Shown here piece by piece: positions 46,921 to 54,996 of a DNA stretch of 64,000 bases. Source of the stretch: Neisseria arctica (GTDB lineage Bacteria > Pseudomonadota > Gammaproteobacteria > Burkholderiales > Neisseriaceae); assembly GCF_022870905.1 (NCBI RefSeq), contig NZ_CP091510.1, positions 2,294,001 to 2,358,000 on the forward strand, read 5' to 3'. A model generated the notes under the pieces. That model made no database searches, had not been told where the DNA came from, and was given only the letters and a program-made list of their open reading frames with translations. Position 1 is the stretch's first letter, and each line of letters opens with the position of its first letter. A program made the position numbers and the translations under genes.

Positions 46921-48231
46921 TTATTCGGATACTTGGGGATTCACGACAACGACGCTGCGCCGTTCCGGAACCAATAACTTGGCTGCCGCTTGGATATCGG
47001 CGCTATCCACTGCTTGCAAACGGCGGCGCAATTCGGCTTCGTCGCGATGGCTGAAACCGCGCGTCTCCAGCTTACCGATAACCGATGCTTGGCTGCTCAT
47101 CGAATCTTTGGCATAAATTTCGGATGCCGCCGCTAAATTACGAACCCTCTTCAGCTCATCCGCTTTAATACCGTTTGCGGCAATATCGGCGATCTCGGCC
47201 TCAATCAGGGCTTGCAGGGCGCGGGTATCGGTGCCCTCGGCCGGCATGGCGATAATATTGAATAAAGGCATTTCGCGGCTGAGCATATCGTAATTGGCAC
47301 CGATATCCAATGCTGCCTGTTTGCCGCGTACCAGATTTTTATCCAAACGGCTGGCACTGTTACCGGAAAGAATATTGGAAAGCATATCAAGGGCATAGGG
47401 CATTTTGTCGCCGAGTTTTTCCAAGCCCGGCACGCGGTAGCTGAGCGCCAATAGAGGTTGGCGGGTGAGCGCCGTGGTTTCGGCTTCTGCGGGCGTACGT
47501 TTGGCGGTTTCCTGCAAATTATTGCGCCCAGCCAGCTCTCGGGCCGGAATGTGGCCGAACAGATTCTCGGCTGTTTGCAAAACCGATGCGGCATCCACGT
47601 CGCCCACCACCACAAGTACGGCATTATTGGGGGCATACCATTGGCGGTACCATCGGCGCAAATCTTCGCCCTTGAGCCGGAAAAGGTCGTCCATATAACC
47701 GATAACGGGGGCGCGGTTGGCTGGTGTTTGGAAACTGCTTTGGTATATCTGCTCCCACATTTTGCCGCCGGGGGTATCTTCCGTTCGCTGGCGGCGTTCT
47801 TCGCGGATAACGCTCATTTCATTGTCGAACTCGCTGTCGCTGAAATTGAGGTTGACCATGCGGTCGGCCTCCATCTCCAACACTTCGGGCAAACGTTTGG
47901 CGGCAACGGTTTGGAAATAAACGGTTTCATTACGGTTGGTATAGGCATTGAGGCTGCCGCCCATAGCGGAGATACGGCGGGAAAATTCACCCGAAGGAAC
48001 AGCCGGCGTGCCTTTAAACATCATGTGTTCCAAAGCATGGCTAAGGCCGGTTTTACCGGGCTGCTCGTCTACGCTGCCGACCTTATACCAAAGCTGGGTA
48101 ACGGCAACGGGAGCGCGGCGGTCTTCTTTCACGATTACCTTCATACCGTTGGCAAGGGTTTGCGAAAGCGTTTGCGCCCACGAGGGCAGTGTGGTTGACA
48201 ACAGTAAAATCAAAGCGGCAGATCGGTACAT
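46921..48231 (-). CDS. M16-family zinc metallopeptidase
   Basis: A periplasmic insulinase-like peptidase, 436 aa from ATG 48231 (MYRSAALILLLSTTLPSWAQ is a signal peptide; GGA 9 bp upstream). The inverted zinc motif HALEH is present in GLSHALEHMMFKGTP, with the downstream acidic ligand expected in the ADRM...NEMSVIREE region. RMVNLNFSDSEFDNEMSVI is typical. A longer frame (to 48300) lacks a signal sequence at its start and is less likely. It is upstream of the M16 homologue without HxxEH; the pair probably acts together on small peptides. Confidence 0.92.
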   Translation of the reverse strand: MYRSAALILLLSTTLPSWAQTLSQTLANGMKVIVKEDRRAPVAVTQLWYKVGSVDEQPGKTGLSHALEHMMFKGTPAVPSGEFSRRISAMGGSLNAYTNRNETVYFQTVAAKRLPEVLEMEADRMVNLNFSDSEFDNEMSVIREERRQRTEDTPGGKMWEQIYQSSFQTPANRAPVIGYMDDLFRLKGEDLRRWYRQWYAPNNAVLVVVGDVDAASVLQTAENLFGHIPARELAGRNNLQETAKRTPAEAETTALTRQPLLALSYRVPGLEKLGDKMPYALDMLSNILSGNSASRLDKNLVRGKQAALDIGANYDMLSREMPLFNIIAMPAEGTDTRALQALIEAEIADIAANGIKADELKRVRNLAAASEIYAKDSMSSQASVIGKLETRGFSHRDEAELRRRLQAVDSADIQAAAKLLVPERRSVVVVNPQVSE

Positions 48232-48358
48232 GAATTTTTCCAAAATCAAAAGCGTATCGAAGAAAATACTATCCCAACAGGCACGGGCGGGATTGACCAT
48301 TCAAGATAATAAACGTCTTTAGTACCATATACCACGAAATAACCATGCCGTCTGAAAA

Positions 48359-48392
48359 AAAAAACGGCAGACATTACTGTCTGCCGTTTTTT
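48359..48392 (-). terminator. Rho-independent terminator of dksA
   Basis: The stem CGGCAGACA / TGTCTGCCG with a TTAC loop is flanked by six A and six T residues. A single AT-type DUS (48345-48356) abuts it. It lies 12 bp past the dksA stop. Confidence 0.9.
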
Positions 48393-48404
48393 GATGCCTG
48401 ATAT

Positions 48405-48821
48405 TTAATCGGCGAATTGTTTCTTCATTTGCTCGCGGCGCTCTTGCGCTTCCACCGACAAAGTTGCGGTAGGACGTGCCAACAGGCGTTTCAAACCGAT
48501 AGGTTCGCCCGTATCTTGGCAGAAGCCGTAATCGCCTTCATCGATCTTGCGGATAGAAGATTGTACTTTGGCCAGCAGCTTGCGCTCACGGTCGCGGGTA
48601 CGGAGCTCCAGTGCGTATTCCTCTTCCTGGGTGGCGCGGTCGGCCGGATCGGGAGCAGATTCATGCTCTTGCAAATGGCCGGTAGTAGCATTGGCATTTT
48701 CAATCAGTTCGTCTTGCAGCTTGACCAGCAAATCCCTGAAAAAAGCCAAATGATCGGCATTCATGTAATCTTCTTCGGGGCCATCCCAATTGAGGATGTC
48801 TTGTTCTGTCAGCTTTGCCAT
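48405..48821 (-). CDS. dksA: RNA polymerase-binding transcription factor DksA
   Basis: DksA enters the RNA polymerase secondary channel and, with ppGpp, tunes rRNA and amino acid gene promoters. It is 138 aa with a coiled-coil tip region at about residues 35-90 and a DPADRAT segment. The zinc-finger region reads YGFCQDTGEPIGLKRL then RPTATLSVEAQERRE. Only one of the four canonical zinc cysteines is kept, a variant I recall as common in betaproteobacterial DksA. Stability without zinc is therefore expected. Confidence 0.94.
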   Translation of the reverse strand: MAKLTEQDILNWDGPEEDYMNADHLAFFRDLLVKLQDELIENANATTGHLQEHESAPDPADRATQEEEYALELRTRDRERKLLAKVQSSIRKIDEGDYGFCQDTGEPIGLKRLLARPTATLSVEAQERREQMKKQFAD

Positions 48822-49023
48822 GGCGTTTCTTTCTCAACTATAAAGTTTTCAATAACTTCCGTTTAATAATTAAACGAAGCGGCTTATTATTGTTTTTTCA
48901 ATACTTTTAACTACCAAAAAGCATCATAACATGATTTTCGCCGCAATCTACAATAGTATGCCGGCGTCGGCCGATTTTGTGGTATGAAATAGACAAACTG
49001 CCTGCCGGCAGTTTTTTATATAA

Positions 49024-49584
49024 TCACTGGTGCAATAACCACAAATTCAGACGGGTAGTTAAGCTGGGCAACACTTCGACCAGCCAAAACCACAACACCA
49101 ATGCCAACAAGCTGCCGGAAAAATCCCAACGGCCGATTCTTAAAAAGACAAACGGGCGCAGCAAAGGTTCGAATATCCGGTGTAAAACGGGCAGCAAAGG
49201 CGAAAACGGTTGTCTAAAGCCGAGCAGCATTCGCAACAGCAAACCCAACAACAAAACGTATACGGCCGCCTTCACCAAATGCAGCACGGCAAAAAAGAGG
49301 TTGGCGGCCAACAAGCGCATACCGAAGCCCTGCGGCTGAACCGAAAAAGTAATCACGGTAAAAGCCAGATAATAAAGCAGCAGGGCAGCCAAAATACACG
49401 CGCCGTCCCATTTGCCCAACGGCGGGGCGGCACCACGCAATGGCCGCACCAGCCAATCGGTGGTTTTACAACAAAATTGCGCCAGCGGATGGGCAAAAGG
49501 CAACTTGGCCCATTGCAACAAACAACGTGCCAAACAAATGATGGCGGCAACATCTGCCAATACCAGTAATTTATTTATCCACAT
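49024..49584 (-). CDS. yggT: YggT family membrane protein
   Basis: A 186-aa inner-membrane protein with about four hydrophobic segments arranged as two YggT repeats; FEPLLRPFVFLRIGRWDFSG is the conserved second-repeat motif and TTDWLVRPLRG the first. The function is not established; the gene is classically linked to proC and yggS, as here. It lies 24 bp downstream of proC. Confidence 0.88.
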   Translation of the reverse strand: MWINKLLVLADVAAIICLARCLLQWAKLPFAHPLAQFCCKTTDWLVRPLRGAAPPLGKWDGACILAALLLYYLAFTVITFSVQPQGFGMRLLAANLFFAVLHLVKAAVYVLLLGLLLRMLLGFRQPFSPLLPVLHRIFEPLLRPFVFLRIGRWDFSGSLLALVLWFWLVEVLPSLTTRLNLWLLHQ

Positions 49585-49608
49585 GGTTTCAGACGGCCTT
49601 TATTTACA

Positions 49609-50412
49609 CTAAAGATTATTTTGCTCAAATTGGGCGGCGATTTCCCGAGAGCGCGCAACACAAGCTGCCACGCCCGCCTGTATCGCTTCGGCTACGCCGT
49701 GTTTGCCGAATGTTTCGAGCGCGGCAAAAGTCGTGCCGCCTTTGGAAGTAACGTTTTGCCGCAATACCGAAAATTCTTCTCCGCTTGCTTCGGCCAAGGC
49801 CACGGCTCCTTTGAACGTAGCCAAACTGAGCATACGCGCCTGTTCGTTATCAAAACCCTGCTCCAGCGCGGCCTGCTGCAAAGCTTCCAGCAAATAAAAA
49901 ACATAAGCGGGACCGCTGCCGCTGATGCCGGTAATGCTGTGCATCTGTTCTTCGCTATCGAGCCAAAGCACTTCGCCGGTGGCCGCCATAATCGTTTCGG
50001 CGGTACGCTTGTCGGTATGGCTCACACCGTCTGCCGCAAACATGCCCGATACACCCAGGCCGATACTGCCAGGAGTGTTGGGCATAATGCGGATCAGGCG
50101 TTTGGCACCACCAAGATAGCTGCTCAAAGTATTCAGACTCAAGCCTGCCGCTACCGAAAGTACCAATGCGCCGTTGGTTTGCAACCCCGCACAGGCCGCC
50201 TGCATATCCTGCGGTTTGACCGCTAATACCAAAACATCTTCGGCTTGCAACGGCGGTAAAACAGCGGATACGCCAACTCCGTAACGCTCTTGCAAGCGCA
50301 AGCGTTTTTCCTCACCCCTGTTGGCAACATGAATAGGGGTATCACTGTGTTTTACCAATCCCGAAATAATGGCCTCGGCCATATTACCGCCGCCCAAAAA
50401 GTAAATCGTCAT
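49609..50412 (-). CDS. proC: Pyrroline-5-carboxylate reductase
   Basis: ProC makes L-proline from pyrroline-5-carboxylate with NAD(P)H. It is 267 aa from ATG 50412 (MTIYFLGGGNMAEAIISGL), with GGGAG upstream; the open frame 42 codons further up covers the DUS region and is not protein-like. The Rossmann loop is FLGGGNMAEAI, then VLAVKPQ, RIMPNTP and the signature GSGPAYVFYLLEAL. It lies between yggS and yggT. Confidence 0.95.
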   Translation of the reverse strand: MTIYFLGGGNMAEAIISGLVKHSDTPIHVANRGEEKRLRLQERYGVGVSAVLPPLQAEDVLVLAVKPQDMQAACAGLQTNGALVLSVAAGLSLNTLSSYLGGAKRLIRIMPNTPGSIGLGVSGMFAADGVSHTDKRTAETIMAATGEVLWLDSEEQMHSITGISGSGPAYVFYLLEALQQAALEQGFDNEQARMLSLATFKGAVALAEASGEEFSVLRQNVTSKGGTTFAALETFGKHGVAEAIQAGVAACVARSREIAAQFEQNNL

Positions 50413-50449
50413 AATGTTTGCTCCCGCTTGATGATTTGAGATGGCAAAA

Positions 50450-50483
50450 GGCCGTCTGAAACTATTTAGCTCTTTCAGACGGC
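50450..50483. repeat. Inverted DUS pair between proC and yggS
   Basis: An AG-type DUS (core 50451-50460) faces an AT-type DUS (core 50474-50483); the second overlaps the yggS stop codon. It may act as a terminator on the minus strand. Confidence 0.6.
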
Positions 50484-51170
50484 ATAGTCGCGCTTGCCGA
50501 AAATCGCACTGCCGATACGCACATGCGTTGCGCCGCACTCAACCGCCAACGCCATATCTGCCGACATCCCCATCGACAATACGTCTGCCGCAATGCCCGC
50601 GGCCTGCAAATCGGCCAGCAGTTGCCGCATGGTTTCGAACTGGCGGCGCAAGGCATCTTCTCCGGCATCGGCTTCTGCCACGCACATCAAACCGCGCACC
50701 TGCAACTTGGGCAATTTAGCCACTTCGCAAGCCAAGGCAACGGCCTCGTCAGGAGGTACGCCGTGCTTGTTGGCTTCGGCGGCAATGTTCACTTCGATAC
50801 ACACTTGCAACGGCGGCATGGTATCGGGGCGTTGGCTGCTTAAGCGTTGGGCGGTTTTCAGGCGGTCAATGGTATGAACCCAGTGCGCCGATTCGGCAAC
50901 AAGGCGGGTTTTATTCGACTGAACCTGCCCGATAATATGCCAAACGATTTCTCTGCAATCGGCCAACTCTTTTGCTTTGGCCGACCACTCCTGAATATAG
51001 TTTTCACCGAAATCACGCTGTCCCTCGGCATACAACGCGCGGATATCGGCGGCTGGAAACGTTTTGCCCACCGCCACCAAATGCACGCTCCGCGGCTCTC
51101 TTGCCGCCGCCTGCACGGCATCCGCAATTTTTGCACATACCTCGTGATAATTCTGTTGTAAATTATTCAT
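50475..51170 (-). CDS. yggS: PLP homeostasis protein (YggS/PROSC family)
   Basis: A PLP-binding protein without known catalysis that buffers pyridoxal phosphate and affects amino acid metabolism. It is 231 aa. The PLP lysine is in HLVAVGKTFP (about residue 36), then FGENYIQE, WHIIGQVQSNKTR and the C-terminal LSMGMSADMALAVECGATHVR. It is the first gene of yggS-proC-yggT and divergent from pilT. Confidence 0.95.
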   Translation of the reverse strand: MNNLQQNYHEVCAKIADAVQAAAREPRSVHLVAVGKTFPAADIRALYAEGQRDFGENYIQEWSAKAKELADCREIVWHIIGQVQSNKTRLVAESAHWVHTIDRLKTAQRLSSQRPDTMPPLQVCIEVNIAAEANKHGVPPDEAVALACEVAKLPKLQVRGLMCVAEADAGEDALRRQFETMRQLLADLQAAGIAADVLSMGMSADMALAVECGATHVRIGSAIFGKRDYAV

Positions 51171-51305
51171 GCTTTACCCGACGATGCAGGCCGTCTGAAA
51201 AATAATTAACATAAATAACGGTATCAACATGGTTTCAGACGGCATGCTGGTTTAAAATACACGCCATTCAGATAAAAATTGTAACGCAAAATACAAAGGC
51301 ACATT

Positions 51306-52343
51306 ATGCAAATTACAGACTTACTCGCTTTCGGCGTAAAAAACAAAGCTTCCGACTTACACCTCAGCGCGGGGCTGCCGCCGATGATCCGCGTACATGG
51401 CGACATACGCCGCATCAACCTGCCGGAAATGACCAGCGACGAAGTCGGCCAAATGATTACCTCGGTGATGAACGACCATCAACGCAAACTTTACCAACAA
51501 GATTTTGAAACCGACTTTTCATTCGAACTACCCAACGTATCCCGTTTCCGTGTTAACGCATTCATGACCAAACGCGGCCCGGCCGCCGTATTCCGTACCG
51601 TACCGAGCGCCGTACCTACATTAGAAGAGCTAAAAGCCCCGCGTATTTTCCAAAATATCGCCGAACAACCTCGCGGCTTGGTATTGGTAACAGGCCCCAC
51701 CGGTTCGGGTAAATCCACCACGCTGGCGGCCATGATCAACTATATCAACGATACCCAGCCCAGCCACATCCTCACCATCGAAGACCCGATCGAGTTTGTA
51801 CACCAAAGCAAAAAAGCCCTGATCAACCAACGCGAACTTCACGAACACACCCACAGCTTCGCCAACGCCCTGCGTTCCGCCCTGCGTGAAGACCCCGACG
51901 TTATCCTGATCGGTGAGATGCGTGATCCCGAAACCATCAGCTTGGCCTTGACCGCCGCCGAAACCGGCCACTTGGTATTCGGCACCCTGCACACCACCGG
52001 CGCGGCCAAAACAGTCGACCGTATCGTCGACGTTTTCCCTGCCGGCGAAAAAGACATGGTTCGCTCGATGCTTTCCGAGAGCTTGCGCGCCGTTATATCG
52101 CAAACCCTGCTTAAAACACGCAACGGCGACAGCCGCGTAGCCGCCCACGAGATTCTGATCTCCACCCCGGCCGTACGCAACCTGATTCGCGAAAACAAAA
52201 TCGCCCAAATCGGTTCGGTATTGCAAACCGGCCAGGCTCACGGCATGCAAACGCTCGACCAAGCATTGCAGGCTCTGGTACGCCAAGGCATCATCAGCCC
52301 CGAAACCGCCCGCAGCAAAGCGCAAAACTCAGAGATGCTCTAA
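51306..52343 (+). CDS. pilT: Type IV pilus retraction ATPase PilT
   Basis: PilT powers retraction of type IV pili, needed for twitching and for natural transformation. It is 345 aa. It starts MQITDLLAFGVKNKASDLHL, has Walker A TGPTGSGKSTT near residues 133-143, the Asp-box segments DPIEF and LREDPDVILIGEMRD (Walker B) and the AIRNLIRE-type VRNLIRENK motif required for retraction. DUS copies sit upstream (51187-51198 and 51232-51243). It is followed by pilU after 22 bp, divergent from yggS. Confidence 0.97.
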   Translation: MQITDLLAFGVKNKASDLHLSAGLPPMIRVHGDIRRINLPEMTSDEVGQMITSVMNDHQRKLYQQDFETDFSFELPNVSRFRVNAFMTKRGPAAVFRTVPSAVPTLEELKAPRIFQNIAEQPRGLVLVTGPTGSGKSTTLAAMINYINDTQPSHILTIEDPIEFVHQSKKALINQRELHEHTHSFANALRSALREDPDVILIGEMRDPETISLALTAAETGHLVFGTLHTTGAAKTVDRIVDVFPAGEKDMVRSMLSESLRAVISQTLLKTRNGDSRVAAHEILISTPAVRNLIRENKIAQIGSVLQTGQAHGMQTLDQALQALVRQGIISPETARSKAQNSEML

Positions 52344-52365
52344 CAATTCAATAAGGACAAAAAAA

Positions 52366-53595
52366 ATGAGCAATGCACAACAATTAAACGACTTACTAAG
52401 CGAAATGGTGGCTGCCTATTCGGAAAAACAGCGTCCGCCGCATATCCCCACCCCGGCAGAAATCGGCGTACAACTTCACCCCCTGTTGGCGCGCATGTGC
52501 CAAGAAGCAGAAGCACAAGGCGCATCCGATATTTTCATCAGCTCAGGTTTCCCGCCCTCTTTAAAAGTAGACGGCGTACTCACCCCCATGCCGCACAAAG
52601 CGCTTACCTCCGAAGAAACCGCCCTGATTGCCGAATCCACCATGAACGACGACCAGCTCGAAACGTTCAACCGCGAATCAGACCTCAACTATTCCGTACA
52701 ATCCAGCAGCAACACCCGCTACCGTGTGAACGCCTACCGCGAACAAGGGCGCGTCGGCCTGGTATTGCGCCGCATCAACCAAGAAATTCCCGAAATGAGC
52801 GTATTGGGGCTGCCCGAAGTGTTGCAAACCCTCGCCCTCAAACCACGGGGCCTGCTGATTTTGGCCGGCCCCACCGGCTCGGGTAAATCCACCACCATGG
52901 CTTCGATGCTAAACTACCGTAACCACAAACTGCCCGGCCATATCGTTACCATTGAAGATCCCATCGAATACCTCTACAAACCGCGCCGCTGCATCATCAC
53001 CCAACGCGAAATCGGTATTGATACCCCCGATTGGAAAACCGCCGTACAAAACGCCATGCGCCAAGCTCCCGACGTAGTCTGTATCGGTGAGGTACGCAGC
53101 GAAAGCAGTATGGAATACGCCCTGCAACTGGCACAAACCGGCCACCTGTGCATCTGCACCCTGCACGCCAGCACCGCCTACCAAGCCATCGAGCGCGTAA
53201 TCAACTTCTATCAGGAAGACCGCCGCCAACAAGTATTGATGGATTTGGCGCTCAACCTGGTCGGCATCATCGGCCAACGCCTTGCCGTGAAAAAAGGCCG
53301 TACAGGGCGCACCGCCGTAATCGACCTGCTGATCAACAGCCCCTCCGTACAAGATTTGATTTTCAAAGGCGAGCTGTTGGAAATCAAAGATGTGATGACC
53401 AACTCGATAGACGAAGGCATGCAAACCTTCGACCAACACTTGTTCAATCTCTATACTTCAGGCCAAATCGAATACGACGAAGCATTGCGCCAAGCCGATT
53501 CCGCCAACGACTTGCGCCTGCGTATCCAATTACACGAAGAGGGCGGCCAGCCCGAGCGGCTGTTTGACCGTATCAGCGACTTGAACCTGATGTAA
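52366..53595 (+). CDS. pilU: PilT-like accessory retraction ATPase PilU
   Basis: PilU cooperates with PilT in force generation during pilus retraction and affects surface piliation. It is 409 aa with about 45 residues before the PilT-like core. Walker A is AGPTGSGKSTT, Walker B region RQAPDVVCIGEVR, His box CTLHAST. C-terminal extension LRIQLHEEGGQPERLF is typical of PilU. It is co-directional with pilT, 22 bp away. Confidence 0.95.
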   Translation: MSNAQQLNDLLSEMVAAYSEKQRPPHIPTPAEIGVQLHPLLARMCQEAEAQGASDIFISSGFPPSLKVDGVLTPMPHKALTSEETALIAESTMNDDQLETFNRESDLNYSVQSSSNTRYRVNAYREQGRVGLVLRRINQEIPEMSVLGLPEVLQTLALKPRGLLILAGPTGSGKSTTMASMLNYRNHKLPGHIVTIEDPIEYLYKPRRCIITQREIGIDTPDWKTAVQNAMRQAPDVVCIGEVRSESSMEYALQLAQTGHLCICTLHASTAYQAIERVINFYQEDRRQQVLMDLALNLVGIIGQRLAVKKGRTGRTAVIDLLINSPSVQDLIFKGELLEIKDVMTNSIDEGMQTFDQHLFNLYTSGQIEYDEALRQADSANDLRLRIQLHEEGGQPERLFDRISDLNLM

Positions 53596-53635
53596 GCAAG
53601 GTTGCGCCGCAATATGTGCGGTATCCGTTATGATT

Positions 53636-53669
53636 AAATGCCGTCTGAAAAATTTTTCAGACGGCATTT
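53636..53669 (+). terminator. Inverted AT-type DUS pair after pilU
   Basis: A perfect 17-bp palindrome (AAATGCCGTCTGAAAAA and complement) lies about 40 bp past the pilU stop. Confidence 0.8.
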
Positions 53670-53962
53670 GAAATAAACGGCTCAAACAAACGAAAAAACG
53701 CAAACTCTGCACCGGTTTTATAGTTAGTCGTTCTACAACCAACCTTTTGAATCCCTACAATACGGTAAACCCATATCGCCAACCCCAAGTACACATCCCA
53801 ACCACAGCAGATCAGCGATAAATAAAACTTCCGCATAATCAATATACTGCACACGATAGCGTGATAAAATCCGCATAAGGGCAGTCTGCCCGGCCTCCGA
53901 ACACAGACATTAGCGAATTTACCCGCTCCAAACCTTTGGTTATATGCTTTGCGAAAGAGGCT
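53670..53962 (+). promoter_or_regulatory. Leader region of CRISPR array 2
   Basis: AT-rich region without a gene. It contains ATTAGCGAA (53909-53917) exactly 45 nt before the first repeat and ends AGGCT, matching the array 1 leader in both respects. The transcription start of the array should lie here. Confidence 0.65.
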
Positions 53963-54283
53963 TCAGCTACCTTCAGGTAGCTGTGTGTTGAAACCGATTA
54001 ACACTTCAGTAATGCAAGGTGATCTGTATCAGCTACCTTCAGGTAGCTGTGTGTTGAAACCTCGGACCTCCGCGTGAAGATACAAGAGTAATGCTCAGCT
54101 ACCTTCAGGTAGCTGTGTGTTGAAACGGTTACGCCCGGCTGATTCAGACAGCTGCTGATGTCAGCTACCTTCAGGTAGCTGTGTGTTGAAACATCACAGT
54201 ATTTGGCTACTTGATATAACGCCCATTTCAGCTACCTTCAGGTAGCTGTGTGTTGAAACTGCATATGGTTTGTAAAAAAGTTT

Positions 54284-54996
54284 GGGGCTGTATTAGATTG
54301 GCAGTTATGTTACCCTTTAAAAATGAAGATAACATACTGTAAACTATCTAAAAAAGTACAAAAAAAGTTGCTTGAATTTTTTGTACTTGAGGTAACCGCC
54401 CGTTCTGCTGCCAATTTATTGGATATTAACCCCAATTCAGCAGCTCTGTTTTACCGTAAAATTCGCCAAGTCATTGCCTATCATTTAGAGCTTCAAGCTG
54501 ATGAAATCTTTGATGGTTCAATCGAGCTTGATGAGAGTTATTTTGGTGGACAACGAAAAGGCAAACGCGGTCGCGGAGCGGCTGGGAAAGTAGCGGTATT
54601 TGGTATTTTGAAACGTCAAGGCAAGGTTTATACTGTTGTCGTTAAAAATACCAAACAAGATACTTTACTACCTGTTATTAAACGAAAAATAATGCCTGAT
54701 AGCATTGTTTATACGGACTATTACAAAAGCTATGATGTGCTAGATGTGAGTGAATTTACGCATCACAGAATCAATCATTCAGAGCTTTTTGTCGACCGTC
54801 AAAACCATATCAACGGTATTGAAAACTTCTGGAATCAGGCAAAGCGCGTTCTACGAAAGTACAATGGAATTGACCGAAAATCTTTCCCTTTATTCTTGAA
54901 AGAATGCGAATTTCGTTTTAACTTTGGTACACCAAAAGAGCAACTTAAAATCTTGCGAATTTGGTGTGATATTTAAGGCTAATCTAATACAGCCCC
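54284..54996 (+). mobile_element. IS1016-like insertion sequence (IS1595 family) inside a CRISPR spacer
   Basis: A 713-bp element with inverted ends GGGGCTGTATTAGATT (left, from 54284) and the complement at the right (ending 54996). Identical 8-bp direct repeats AAAAGTTT flank it (54276-54283 and 54997-55004), the duplication size of the IS1595 family. One complete transposase is inside. Removing the element and one repeat copy leaves a 34-nt spacer, so it landed within spacer 5. Confidence 0.95.
54323..54976 (+). CDS. IS1016-type transposase
   Basis: A 217-aa DDE-type (DDE/N relative) transposase of the IS1595 family. It has an N-terminal helix-turn-helix-like segment (ARSAANLLDINPNSAALFYRK). 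The catalytic residues are in IELDESYFGG, VYTDYYKSY and the NGIENFWNQAK region, all intact, and the length is full. It begins 39 bp inside the left end and stops 20 bp before the right end, and is oriented with the CRISPR array. AT-rich relative to the chromosome. Confidence 0.95.
   Translation: MKITYCKLSKKVQKKLLEFFVLEVTARSAANLLDINPNSAALFYRKIRQVIAYHLELQADEIFDGSIELDESYFGGQRKGKRGRGAAGKVAVFGILKRQGKVYTVVVKNTKQDTLLPVIKRKIMPDSIVYTDYYKSYDVLDVSEFTHHRINHSELFVDRQNHINGIENFWNQAKRVLRKYNGIDRKSFPLFLKECEFRFNFGTPKEQLKILRIWCDI

Noticed and set aside
47458..48198. Plus-strand frame of 246 codons opposite the M16 peptidase
   Set aside because: The M16 gene has a signal peptide and HALEH motif; the opposite frame has none of the features of a real gene.
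53657..53854. Small minus-strand frame of 65 codons downstream of pilU
   Set aside because: It has no ribosome-binding site and overlaps a DUS palindrome and the array 2 leader region.
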